DNA of 64,000 nucleotides. Source: Elioraea rosea. GTDB lineage: Bacteria; Pseudomonadota; Alphaproteobacteria; Acetobacterales; Acetobacteraceae. The notes below the pieces were generated by a model. The model saw only the letters and a list, made by a program, of their open reading frames with translations. It was not told the DNA's origin and made no database searches. The translations under genes and the position numbers were made by a program. Position 1 is the first letter of the stretch, and every line of letters starts with the position of its first letter. Below are positions 26,398 through 36,910 of this stretch, one piece after another. The stretch is from assembly GCF_007644105.1 (NCBI RefSeq), contig NZ_VFAC01000011.1, positions 38,259-102,258 of the forward strand, read 5' to 3'.

Positions 26398-27246
26398 ATG
26401 TTCACCCTCTCCGCCCGGCAAGATCAGATCATGGCCCTGGTGCGCGTCGCAGGGCGCGTCTCGGTCGATGCGCTCGCCGAGAAGTTCGCGGTCTCGCCTC
26501 AGACCATCCGCAAGGACCTGAACGAGCTTTGCGAGGCACGGCTTCTGTCGCGTGTCCATGGCGGCGCGATGCTGGCGTCAGGCACCGAGAACATGGCCTA
26601 CGCCGCCCGCCGTGCCCTGGCGGCGGACGAGAAGAAGCGCATTGCCGCCGCCGCCGCCCGTCTCGTGCCCGATGGATCGAGCCTCTTCATCAACATCGGA
26701 ACCACCACCGAGGAGTTCGCCCGCGCCATCACCGGCCGCCGCGGCCTCCTGGTGATCACCAACAACCTGCACGTCGTCTCGATCCTGCTGCCCAGCCCGG
26801 AAATCGAGGTGGTGGTCGCCGGCGGCCTGGTCCGCCGTGCCGATGGTGGGATCGTCGGCGAAGCGACGATGGACATGGTCTCACAGTTCAAGGTCGATCT
26901 CGCGGTGATCGGCGCGAGCGCGATCGACGAGGATGGAACGCTGCTCGACTTCGACTATCGCGAGGTGCGGGTGACCCAGCGCATCATCGCCAACGCGCGC
27001 AAGGTGATCCTGGTGGTCGATGCGCTGAAGTTCGCCCGCAGCGCACCGGTGCGGATCGCCCATGTCGCGCAGCTCGCCGCGGTGGTCACCGATGCACGGC
27101 CTCCCGACCGCTTCGCCCAGGCCTGCGCCGAGGCAGGCGTGGAGCTGGTCGTCGCCGCCGGGCAGGGGCCGCGGGGTGCGGCCAGCGAAGACGAGGCGAT
27201 GGGGAACGAACCGCCGCTCGCGGAAAACGAAACTCATTTGCGTTGA
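26398..27246 (+). CDS. glpR: DeoR-family repressor, GlpR-type
   Basis: This 282-residue protein has the DeoR HTH in LSARQDQIMALVRVAGRVSV and KFAVSPQTIRKDLNELCEAR (residues 4-45). The sugar-phosphate sensor domain contains INIGTTTEEFARAI (about 98), VVAGGLVRRADGGIVG (about 138) and DLAVIGASAIDEDGTLLDFD (about 165). It stands at the head of a glycerol locus, so it most likely represses glpD and the transport genes and is relieved by glycerol-3-phosphate. ATG 26398 directly precedes the HTH as usual. A stem with a T-run (27262-27285) follows the stop, so it may be transcribed separately from glpD. Confidence 0.9.
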   Translation: MFTLSARQDQIMALVRVAGRVSVDALAEKFAVSPQTIRKDLNELCEARLLSRVHGGAMLASGTENMAYAARRALAADEKKRIAAAAARLVPDGSSLFINIGTTTEEFARAITGRRGLLVITNNLHVVSILLPSPEIEVVVAGGLVRRADGGIVGEATMDMVSQFKVDLAVIGASAIDEDGTLLDFDYREVRVTQRIIANARKVILVVDALKFARSAPVRIAHVAQLAAVVTDARPPDRFAQACAEAGVELVVAAGQGPRGAASEDEAMGNEPPLAENETHLR

Positions 27247-27307
27247 TTCGAAAGATTTTGGCCGCGATCCACGCGCGGATTTTTTCCTTGCAGTTTCATT
27301 TGAGCTT
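27234..27307. promoter_or_regulatory. Paired direct repeats upstream of glpD (candidate GlpR sites)
   Basis: The word TCATTTGCGTT occurs at 27234-27244 and TCATTTGAGCTT at 27296-27307, 62 bases apart and flanking the terminator-like hairpin. The surroundings include CGAAA/TTCG elements (ACGAAACTC, ATTCGAAAG), which are common in DeoR-family operators. Binding by the adjacent GlpR is inference. Confidence 0.3.
27262..27285 (+). terminator. Possible intrinsic terminator of glpR
   Basis: A five-base stem, CCGCG and CGCGG, with a seven-base loop is followed by ATTTTTT. It lies 16 bases after the glpR stop. The stem is short, so the terminator may be leaky. Confidence 0.45.
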
Positions 27308-27339
27308 CGTCACGCTCGCTCGGTCAATGTTGCCCCTCA

Positions 27340-28881
27340 TTGGACAAGGGCGGCGCAGCCGGGAGAAACGATCTGTCACCCCCCGACAACACGTTCGATC
27401 TTGCCATCATCGGCGGTGGCGTGAACGGTGCCGGCATCGCGCGCGATGCCGCAGGGCGCGGACTCTCGGTGCTGCTCGTCGAGCAGGGCGACCTTGCCGG
27501 CGCAACCTCCTCGGCCTCGACCAAGCTGGTACACGGGGGCTTGCGCTACCTCGAGCATTTCGAGTTCCGGCTGGTGCGCGAGGCGCTCCTTGAACGCGAG
27601 GTGCTGCTGCGCGCCGCGCCGCACATCATCTGGCCGCTGCGTTTCGTGCTGCCCCATCATGCAGGCCTTCGCCCGTGGTGGATGATCCGGCTCGGCCTGT
27701 TCCTGTACGATCATCTCGGCGGGCGAAGGATCCTGCCTGGAACGCGAAGCGTGGCGCTGCGCAGCGATGCGGTGGGCGTGCCGCTGCGAGACGAGTTCGC
27801 CCGCGGCTTCGAGTATTCCGACTGCTGGGTCGAGGATGCGCGGCTAGTGGTGCTGAACGCGCGCGACGCAGCCGACCGGGGAGCCGATGTGCGCGTGCGG
27901 ACGCGCTGCACGGCAGCACAGCGCGTCGGCGCCCTGTGGCACCTGTCGCTGGCCGGCGAGGGCGCGGGCGAGGTCTCGGCGCGCGCGCTGGTCAATGCCA
28001 CAGGTCCCTGGGTCGCTGACTTCCTCGCGCACGCCGTCGGCGTCAACGCACCGTCGAAGGTACGGCTGGTCAAGGGCAGCCACATCGTGGTGCGCCGCCT
28101 GTGGGACGGCCCGCAGTGCTATATCTTCCAGAATTCCGACGAGCGGATCTGCTTCGCCATACCCTACGAGGACGCGTTCACGCTGATCGGCACCACCGAC
28201 CGCGACTTCACGGGCGATGCCGGCAGCGTCGAGATCAGCGCCGAGGAAACGGGCTACCTGTGCGAGTCGGTCAGCGCCTATCTGCGCCGGCCGGTCACGC
28301 CGTCCGACGTGGTGTGGGCCTATGCCGGCGTCCGGCCGTTGTACGACGACGGCGCCTCGAAGGCTCAGGAAGCCACCCGCGACTATGTGCTCGAACTCGA
28401 TGCGCCGGCCGGTGGGCCACCCCTGCTGTCGGTGTTCGGCGGCAAGATCACAACCTTCCGCCGCCTCGCCGAGTCGGCACTGCTGCGTCTCGCGCCGCAC
28501 CTGCAGATGCGAGGCCCCTGGACGGCGAACGCGTCGCTGCCGGGCGGCGATTTTCCGCACGATGGCGCGGCGGCGCTGGCGCAGCGGCTGCTTGCCGCCC
28601 ATCCCTGGCTCGCGGACCGCACGGCGCGGCGCCTGGCGCGCCAGTACGGCACCCGTGCCTTCGTCGTGCTTGAGGGAGCATCCGGCCCAGAGCCGCCGCT
28701 CGCCGCCGACCTCACCGCGCGCGAAGTGCGCTGGATGATCGAGCAGGAATGGGCGCGCGCACCTGCCGACATCCTGTGGCGGCGCACCAAGCGCGGCCTC
28801 GTCGCCACCGAGGCCGAGATGGCGGCGCTCGCCCGCTTCATGGGCGCACCGGCCGGCAGCGGCATGCGAGCGGCTGAGTAG
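27340..28881 (+). CDS. glpD: Glycerol-3-phosphate dehydrogenase, aerobic FAD type
   Basis: This protein of about 500 residues has the FAD-binding DLAIIGGGVNGAGIARDAAG (about residue 20-39), then SSASTKLVHGGLRYLEH, and later TDRDFTGD, the GVRPLYDD block and SVFGGKITTFRRLAE. It oxidises sn-glycerol-3-phosphate to dihydroxyacetone phosphate at the membrane and feeds electrons to quinone. The start is unusual: no ATG or GTG is available. A TTG at 27340 gives 513 residues but has no ribosome site. A CTG at 27373 is preceded by GGGAGA at a normal distance and would place SPPDNTFDLAII at the N-terminus. I give the TTG coordinate but regard the CTG as possible. Confidence 0.93.
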   Translation: MDKGGAAGRNDLSPPDNTFDLAIIGGGVNGAGIARDAAGRGLSVLLVEQGDLAGATSSASTKLVHGGLRYLEHFEFRLVREALLEREVLLRAAPHIIWPLRFVLPHHAGLRPWWMIRLGLFLYDHLGGRRILPGTRSVALRSDAVGVPLRDEFARGFEYSDCWVEDARLVVLNARDAADRGADVRVRTRCTAAQRVGALWHLSLAGEGAGEVSARALVNATGPWVADFLAHAVGVNAPSKVRLVKGSHIVVRRLWDGPQCYIFQNSDERICFAIPYEDAFTLIGTTDRDFTGDAGSVEISAEETGYLCESVSAYLRRPVTPSDVVWAYAGVRPLYDDGASKAQEATRDYVLELDAPAGGPPLLSVFGGKITTFRRLAESALLRLAPHLQMRGPWTANASLPGGDFPHDGAAALAQRLLAAHPWLADRTARRLARQYGTRAFVVLEGASGPEPPLAADLTAREVRWMIEQEWARAPADILWRRTKRGLVATEAEMAALARFMGAPAGSGMRAAE

Positions 28882-28883
28882 CC

Positions 28884-29975
28884 ATGGCGCTCGTGCTCGA
28901 GAACATCGCGCTCAGCGTCGGTGGCGTCGTGCACCTGCACCCCACCAGCCTGTCGCTCGCGCGCGGCAGCCTGACCGTGTTGCTGGGCCCGACCCTGTCG
29001 GGCAAGACCACGCTGCTGCGCCTGATGGCCGGGCTCGATCGCCCCGATGCAGGGCGTGTGCTGCTCGACGGCGTCGATGTCACCGCTATGCCGGTCCGTC
29101 GCCGGCGCGTTGCGATGGTCTACCAGCAGTTCATCAACTACCCGACGCTGTCTGTGTTCGAGAACATCGCTTCGCCGCTGCGCGTCGCCGGCCTGTCGCG
29201 CGGCGCGATCGTGGACAAGGTGAAGACCGCCGCACGGCTCTTGCGGCTTGAGCCGTTCCTCGACCGGACCCCGCGCGAGCTTTCGGGCGGGCAGCAGCAG
29301 CGCACTGCGATCGCGCGCGCGCTGGTCAAGGATGCCGACCTCGTACTGATGGACGAGCCGCTGGCGAATCTCGACTACAAGCTGCGCGAGGAAATGCGCG
29401 AGGAACTGCCGCGTGTGTTCGAGGCCAGTGGCGCGGTGTTCGTCTATGCCAGCACCGAGCCGGCCGAGGCGCTGATGTTCGGCGGCGGTGTCGCCACCAT
29501 GCACCAGGGGCAGGTGACCCAGCTCGGCCCAGCCTCCGAGGTCTATCGACAGCCGCTCGACCTGGTAACCGCCGGCGCCTTCTCCGACCCACCGATCAAC
29601 CAGTTCGCCGCGATCAAGGCCAACGGCGCCATCAGGCTCGCTACCGGCGAGGATCTCGAGGCCAGCAGCTTACCGCCGCTGCCGGACGGCCCCCTGACGC
29701 TTGCCGCGCGCGCACACGAAATCAGGCTCGAGGCCGTGCCCGGGGCTGTGGCGCTTGCCGGGCGGGTGCGGGTGGCGGAGATTTCCGGCTCGGAGAGTTT
29801 TGTGCATGTCACGTTTCCCGATGGGCGTGACCGCGTGGTGCAGGTGCCGGGCGTGCACCGCCACGAGCCCGACAGCCACATTCTGGTCTGGCTCGACCCG
29901 CGCCGACTGTTCGCTTTCGGCGCCGACGGACGATTGCTGGTCGCCCCCAGCGCCGCAGCGCGAGGAGCGGGCTGA
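28884..29975 (+). CDS. glpS: Glycerol ABC transporter ATPase GlpS-type
   Basis: This 363-residue ATPase is of the sugar-importer group. Walker A reads GPTLSGKTT (about residue 35), where most homologues have GPSGSGKST-like sequences. The signature is LSGGQQQRTAIARAL (about 133) and Walker B is LVLMDEPLANLD (about 153). A C-terminal regulatory OB-type domain follows (about 235-350). With the next gene it should form an ATPase heterodimer for the glycerol importer described in Rhizobium (GlpSTPQV). It starts two bases after the glpD stop and shares one base with glpT. Confidence 0.9.
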   Translation: MALVLENIALSVGGVVHLHPTSLSLARGSLTVLLGPTLSGKTTLLRLMAGLDRPDAGRVLLDGVDVTAMPVRRRRVAMVYQQFINYPTLSVFENIASPLRVAGLSRGAIVDKVKTAARLLRLEPFLDRTPRELSGGQQQRTAIARALVKDADLVLMDEPLANLDYKLREEMREELPRVFEASGAVFVYASTEPAEALMFGGGVATMHQGQVTQLGPASEVYRQPLDLVTAGAFSDPPINQFAAIKANGAIRLATGEDLEASSLPPLPDGPLTLAARAHEIRLEAVPGAVALAGRVRVAEISGSESFVHVTFPDGRDRVVQVPGVHRHEPDSHILVWLDPRRLFAFGADGRLLVAPSAAARGAG

Positions 29976-31057
29976 TGGCGCGCATCAGCCTCGAGCGGCT
30001 CGCACACGCCTATCGGCCCGGCGGGCCGTATGCGTTGCAGCCGATGGATCTCGTCTGGGCGCAGGGCGGCGCCTATGCGTTGCTCGGGCCGTCGGGATGC
30101 GGCAAGACCACGCTGCTCAACATCATCTCCGGCCTGATCCATCCGAGCGAAGGGCGCGTGCGCTTCGACGACCGGGACGTCACCACATTGCCGACCGAGG
30201 CACGGAACATCGCCCAGGTGTTCCAGTTCCCGGTCGTGTATGACACCATGACGGTTCGCCAGAACTTCGCGTTCCCGCTGAAGAACCGTGGCGTGCCCGA
30301 GCCCGAGATCACCCGCCGTGTCGCCGAGATCGCCGAACTCCTGGACATGGTCGCTGTGCTCGACCGACCGGCCCGCAACCTGACGGCGGATGCCAAGCAG
30401 AAGATCTCGCTTGGGCGCGGCCTCGTGCGCAGCGACGTCGCCGCGATCCTGTTCGACGAGCCGCTGACCGTGATCGACCCGCATCTGAAATGGGAGTTGC
30501 GCGGCAAGCTCAAGGCGCTGCATCGCCGCATCGACGTCACGATGATCTATGTTACGCACGACCAGACCGAGGCGCTGACCTTCGCTGACCAGGTCGTCGT
30601 CATGAACGCTGGCGAGGTCGTGCAGGTCGGCACGCCGGATGAGCTCTTCTCCCGCCCGGAGCATGTCTTCGTCGGCCATTTCATCGGCTCGCCCGGTATG
30701 AATTTCCTGCCCTGCGAGGTTGCTGGGCGGCTTGCCTGGGTCGACGGCCACGCCGTGCCGCTGGGCGCCGACTACGGTACGACGGCAGGGCGGCTCGAAC
30801 TCGGCATCCGTCCGGAATTCGCGAGCCTCGCGCGGGCCGGTGCAGGCGTGCCGGTTTCGGTCCGCCGCATCGAGGACCTGGGCCGGGTGCGGCTGGCGCG
30901 CTGCATGCTGGCCGGGAACCCGTTCGTGGCGACCGTGCCTGACGGTGTCGTACCCGATGGAGATGCCGCCTCGGTGCTGCTGCCGCCGGCGCACCTGCAC
31001 CTCTATGCTGACAGCCGGCGCGTCGTCCCCCTCGAACCGGCGAGGGAGGCCGCCTGA
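29975..31057 (+). CDS. glpT: Glycerol ABC transporter ATPase GlpT-type, degenerate signature
   Basis: This 360-residue ATPase has Walker A GPSGCGKTT (about residue 38), Walker B AILFDEPLTVIDPHLKW (about 160) and H-loop YVTHDQTEALTF (about 190). Its ABC signature reads LTADAKQKISLGRGLV instead of LSGGQ. With GlpS this would make an asymmetric ATPase with one degenerate composite site. That feature is, to my knowledge, shared by homologous glycerol importers, and it should not be taken as decay. A C-terminal regulatory domain fills residues 235-355. The name GlpT here follows the Rhizobium ABC system, not the E. coli antiporter. Confidence 0.88.
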   Translation: MARISLERLAHAYRPGGPYALQPMDLVWAQGGAYALLGPSGCGKTTLLNIISGLIHPSEGRVRFDDRDVTTLPTEARNIAQVFQFPVVYDTMTVRQNFAFPLKNRGVPEPEITRRVAEIAELLDMVAVLDRPARNLTADAKQKISLGRGLVRSDVAAILFDEPLTVIDPHLKWELRGKLKALHRRIDVTMIYVTHDQTEALTFADQVVVMNAGEVVQVGTPDELFSRPEHVFVGHFIGSPGMNFLPCEVAGRLAWVDGHAVPLGADYGTTAGRLELGIRPEFASLARAGAGVPVSVRRIEDLGRVRLARCMLAGNPFVATVPDGVVPDGDAASVLLPPAHLHLYADSRRVVPLEPAREAA

Positions 31058-31943
31058 TGCAGCGTCCCCGCAACGATCGCGCCTGGTTCCTCGTGCTGCC
31101 GGTGGTCGGCATCGTCGCCTTCAGCGCGTTGATCCCGCTGATGACGGTGGTCAACTATTCGGTGCAGGACACGTTCGGCAACAACCAGTTCTTCTGGAAC
31201 GGCATCGGCTGGTACAAGGAGCTGCTCGACCCCACGACCGACCTGGGTGGACGCTTCTTCGACGCGCTGTGGCGCAATCTCCTGTTCAGTTTCCTGGCTC
31301 TGGTGATCGAGGTGCCGCTGGGCATCGCGGTGGCACTGGCCATGCCGCGGTCTGGCTGGAAGGTCTCGGCGACGCTGGTGCTGATGGCGATGCCGCTGCT
31401 GATCCCCTGGAACGTGGTCGGCACCATTTGGCAGGTGTTCGCGCGTCCCGATATCGGCATGTTCGGGGCCGCGGTGAACCGGCTGGGCGTGCCGTACAAC
31501 TACACCCAGGACCCGCTCTCCGCCTGGGTCACCATCGTGCTCATGGATGTCTGGCACTGGACGAGCCTCGTCGCGCTGCTGGCCTATGCAGGGCTGCGCA
31601 GCATCCCCGATGCCTACTACCAGGCAGCACGCATCGACGGCGCAAAGGGCTTCTCGATCTTCCGCAACATCCAGCTGCCGAAGATGAAGCGCGTGCTGCT
31701 GATCGCGGTGCTGCTGCGCTTCATGGACAGTTTCATGATCTACACCGAGCCCTTCGTGGTCACCGGCGGAGGGCCCGGCAACAGCACCACCTTCATCTCG
31801 ATCGACCTGGTCAAGACCGCGCTCGGGCAGTTCGACCTGGGCAAGGCCGCCGCGTTGTCGATCGTCTACAACCTGATCATCCTGGCGATCTGCTGGGTGT
31901 TCTACACCGTCATGACGCGCGCCGACGCCAGGGAGAATGGCTG

Positions 31944-31944
<1 letters not shown>
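31057..31944 (+). CDS. glpP: Glycerol ABC transporter permease GlpP-type
   Basis: This 295-residue permease has six predicted helices. The cytoplasmic EAA-type loop is YYQAARIDGAKGFSIFRNIQLP (seen near residues 188-210). An extracytoplasmic region contains NYSVQDTFGNNQFFWNG. It pairs with the following GlpQ-type permease. Both ends share a single base with the neighbouring genes (TGATG junctions), so the operon is fully coupled. Confidence 0.92.
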
Positions 31945-32750
<806 letters not shown>

Positions 32751-32761
32751 GGAGCGCGGCT

Positions 32762-33040
32762 ATGAACCTCGACTGGATGGGCTGGACCTGGCAGACCGCG
32801 ACCTTCTTCGCCGCCATCGCCGCGACGCTGCTGGTCATGACGGTGCTGGCCGCGCTCCGTCCGGAAACGGCACGGCCTGGCATGCTCGGCATCACCACCA
32901 CTCGGGGCGACCGACTGTTCCTGTCCCTTCTGTCGGCCGCCTTCATCCATCTCGCCTGGCTGGGCCTCGTCGGCGACGATCTGCGCCCGGCCTCGGCGAT
33001 CGCCGTCCTGTGGGCCGCCATCCTGTTCCGGTGGGCCTGA
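32762..33040 (+). CDS. glpU: Small membrane protein GlpU-type (DUF2160)
   Basis: This 92-residue protein has three hydrophobic segments (about residues 10-30, 50-68 and 74-90). It is found in the same position, between the permease and receptor genes, in rhizobial glycerol operons. The central RPGMLGITTTRGDRLFLSLL region is the part I recognise as DUF2160-like. Its role in the transporter is unknown and may be accessory to assembly. ATG 32762 fits the 11-base spacing after glpQ. Confidence 0.82.
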   Translation: MNLDWMGWTWQTATFFAAIAATLLVMTVLAALRPETARPGMLGITTTRGDRLFLSLLSAAFIHLAWLGLVGDDLRPASAIAVLWAAILFRWA

Positions 33041-33102
33041 ATCAGGAGCCTGAAGACGCCGGCACCAGACCGGCCCCCCAACGAGAGAGCGAGGAAAAGA
33101 CC

Positions 33103-34869
<1,767 letters not shown>

Positions 34870-34890
34870 ACCGGGCCTGACGATGGGGCC

Positions 34891-34925
34891 GGCGGGAAGG
34901 CGTCCTTCCCGCCGCCGCCTTTTTC
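34891..34925 (+). terminator. Intrinsic terminator of the glycerol operon
   Basis: A perfect 10-bp stem, GGCGGGAAGG and CCTTCCCGCC, has a three-base loop and is followed after seven bases by TTTTT. It lies 21 bases after the glpV stop and before the glpK remnant. Confidence 0.7.
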
Positions 34926-34942
34926 TCCAGGAGACGCATGCG

Positions 34943-35430
34943 ATGAGCCATGTCCTGGCGCCCGCCCAGGGCACCACCAGCACGCGGGCGCGCCATGGTG
35001 GGATGCCGAGGCCCGCGGCGCGCTGTACGGGCTGACCCGCGCCACCGACCGAAATGAACTGGTCCGCGCCGCGCTCGAGAGCGTCGGCTTCCAGACGCGC
35101 GACCTGATCGAGGCGATGCGCCGTGACTGGAATGGCGAGGCCGGCAGCGTGTTGCGCGTGGATGGCGGCATGACCGCCAACGCCTGGGCGATGCAGTTCC
35201 TGGCCGACATTCTGGGGAGCCCGGTAGACCGCCCGGCGGTGACCGAGACCAGCGCGCTGGGCGCCGCTTGTCTCGCCGGGCTGCAGGCGGGGCTGGCGCC
35301 GGACCCCGGCGCCTGGGCCGAGCGCTGGCGGGCCGAGCGTCGCTTCACTCCCGGCATGCCGGCATCGACGCGCGAGGCGCTGTACAGCGCCTGGCAGGAT
35401 GCCGTCGGGCGCACACGCTCGCAGCGCTGA
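34943..35430 (+). pseudogene. glpK: Glycerol kinase with a large internal deletion
   Basis: ATG 34943, with AGGAGA upstream, opens the normal kinase start [16 protein letters not shown]. At about 34988 the sequence jumps to the C-terminal third of the enzyme, in another frame: [20 protein letters not shown], then [35 protein letters not shown] and [16 protein letters not shown], ending at TGA 35430. About 340 codons are missing, including the central catalytic aspartate region, and the fusion is out of frame. The N-terminal phosphate-binding DQGTT also reads AQGTT. The gene cannot encode a working kinase. A junction word GGGCGCGCC could have mediated the deletion. Confidence 0.85.
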
Positions 35431-35669
35431 TGGGCTGAGCGAGAGGCGCACGGGCGCATGCGCCAATTGGCTCCCGGCGATTGTTGGGGAAATCCCGACC
35501 CTGACGCAGTGCCGGCGTCGCGCGACGCTGCGCTGACGGATCGTCCTTGCGCTCGGGCCGATGGACGGCATGCGACCGCGCCAGGATCCGACAGGGCAAC
35601 CACTGGCAGGCTCATCGGTCACCATCCCCAAGCCCGTTCGATCATCCTGTCCGCCTCTCGCTCAATGCG
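35431..35669. other. Stretch without a supported gene
   Basis: This region follows the glpK remnant. Short frames are present, but none has a domain or a good start. It is the left part of the debris leading to tRNA-Gly. Confidence 0.35.
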
Positions 35670-35940
35670 CGTGGTGTGCGATACCGAGTTAGCGCGCCTG
35701 GAGGTCCTGATCTGCTACAAGAGCCGCCGTTTCGAACATGGCCCCGATCCTGCCGTTCACCATGACGGCGGCTGTCCGACAAACGGAGGCGGCGATTGCA
35801 AGCTTCTGCTCGACCAGCAGGATCTGCATCCCGTCACGGCCGGGCGTGACAAGCACGTTGCACAGACGGTCGACGATGACCGGCGCCAAACCTTCGGAGG
35901 GTTCGACGTTGCGCCACATCTGGCTCAGCAACGCTCGCTT
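35670..35940 (-). pseudogene. Remnant of a LivF-like ABC ATPase
   Basis: The minus strand encodes EPSEGLAPVIVDRL, then DGMQILLVEQKLAIAASV, NGRIGAMFETAALVADQDLQAR and after a TAA codon LGIAH. This is the C-terminal third of a LivF-type ATPase from the end of Walker B onwards. The Walker B residues before EPSEG are replaced by SQMWRNV, and a stop stands where an aromatic residue is usual. The remainder of the gene is missing. It is unrelated in detail to the intact livF at 15335, so it is a relic of another transporter. Confidence 0.6.
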
Positions 35941-36082
35941 TCCGAACTTGGCACCCGGAACGAACGCGCCAAGGTTCGTCGCCGGCCGCGAGCACGTCGC
36001 CGGAAGGCTGATCGGGACCTCGCCTAACAGAACTACGTCGGCCGCATTGGCGGGCAGTTCCTTCAGCCATGGAGACTACGTC

Positions 36083-36375
36083 GGCAACCAGCAACGGAGC
36101 CTCGAGGCGTTCCTCGCGGCAAAGGCGGAGTTCGACGCCATGGCCGCCAAGCTCAAGGCGATGAGCGCCGAGCATTTCGGTGCCAACCCGGAGGCCGTGC
36201 TGTGGGGCATGCAGCGAACGTGGCCGACTGGACCGGACGGCTGCGCCAGGTGAGCGGCGCGCATCGTCGGTGCGGAGAATTCGCGCCCAGCTGAGCCAGT
36301 CGCGCCGCGGGCTTCGGGTGTTGCCCCGAGGTGGGGGCTTGGGCTGGTCGGAGCCGGACGGTCGGGCTCGGTGAC
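36083..36375 (+). repeat. Second dispersed repeat, copy 2 (frameshifted 80-residue gene)
   Basis: This copy aligns with 24791-25084. The first part encodes NQQRSLEAFLAAKAEFDAMA and HFGANPEAVLWG in the same way, but the frame then shifts (MQRTWPTGPDGCAR) and stops at 36251-36253. No start codon of the other copy is preserved upstream, so the gene is probably inactive here. Copy C of the 242-bp repeat begins 33 bases after the end. Confidence 0.65.
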
Positions 36376-36408
36376 GAAGCATTTGGCCTCGGCGTCGAGC
36401 GGATAACC

Positions 36409-36650
36409 GGTCGCTTGATTAACTGACGTTACGACCAGCGCCGCGAAAACCGTTCGCGATCAGCGCGCTGAACCTTCTTGGCCAAATCGCCCCAGCCTCA
36501 AGGTTCGGAGAGTTCTCCGCCTCTGTGGAGAGAAACGGGCGCTTGTTCCGACCGCGCACCATCAAGGTCGCACGCAAGTATGCCAAAGAACCTGCGGTTC
36601 GTGGCGGCCGGCTACGCCAGAGAAACTGAGTTGTTTGAGGTGACTGGAGC
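36409..36650. repeat. Dispersed 242-bp repeat, copy C, abutting tRNA-Gly
   Basis: This copy has the same length as copy B (25907-26148). Its last six bases, TGGAGC, are the complement of the tRNA-Gly 3' end including the encoded CCA. It therefore runs up to and into the 3' end of the tRNA, the place where many integrases insert their elements. Confidence 0.75.
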
Positions 36651-36719
36651 GGGCGAAGGGATTCGAACCCTCGACCCCAACCTTGGCAAGGTTGTGCTCT
36701 ACCCCTGAGCTACGCCCGC
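36645..36719 (-). tRNA. tRNA-Gly (GCC)
   Basis: The minus strand folds into a complete cloverleaf. The acceptor stem is GCGGGCG / CGCCCGC with discriminator U and an encoded CCA. The D stem is GCTC / GAGC, the anticodon stem CAACC / GGTTG has loop TTGCCAA giving anticodon GCC, and the T arm is GAGGG-TTCGAAT-CCCTT. The length is 75 nt with CCA. A promoter with TATAGT and TTGCAA lies at 36759-36786. The 3' end faces the repeat-rich left side. Confidence 0.97.
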
Positions 36720-36726
36720 ATCCGTC

Positions 36727-36748
36727 CGCCGGGGCGCGAGCCCCGGCG
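36727..36748. other. Strong hairpin in the tRNA-Gly 5' leader
   Basis: CGCCGGGGC and GCCCCGGCG form a perfect nine-base stem around a four-base loop (GCGA on the plus strand). It lies eight bases from the tRNA 5' end, between the predicted transcription start and the mature tRNA. It could influence 5' processing or be a bidirectional transcription block. Confidence 0.5.
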
Positions 36749-36758
36749 AAGGCCGCGG

Positions 36759-36786
36759 ACTATACGCAGCGCTTCGCCGATTGCAA
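36759..36786 (-). promoter_or_regulatory. Promoter of tRNA-Gly
   Basis: Read on the minus strand, TTGCAA (36786-36781) and TATAGT (36764-36759) are separated by 16 bases, a good sigma-70-type promoter. Transcription would start near 36752, about 33 bases before the tRNA. Confidence 0.65.
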
Positions 36787-36910
36787 GCCGTCACCGCGCC
36801 CGGCTCCCGAGCGCCCGGCCCATGCCTCGCGCCGGCCAGGGGCCTTGCTGGCGCCGGAGCCGGCGCCTAGCGTGCCGGCGAAGAAACCAACCGCAGGGTC
36901 AGAGGAAGCC

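Noticed and set aside
29543..31000. 485-codon minus-strand frame opposite glpS/glpT
   Set aside because: Antisense shadow of two ABC ATPase genes with complete motifs on the plus strand.
36478..36708. Open frame of 76 codons ending in GEGIRTLDPNLGKVVLYP
   Set aside because: Its second half is the antisense of the tRNA-Gly gene and its first half is the dispersed repeat. This is a well-known type of false protein call.
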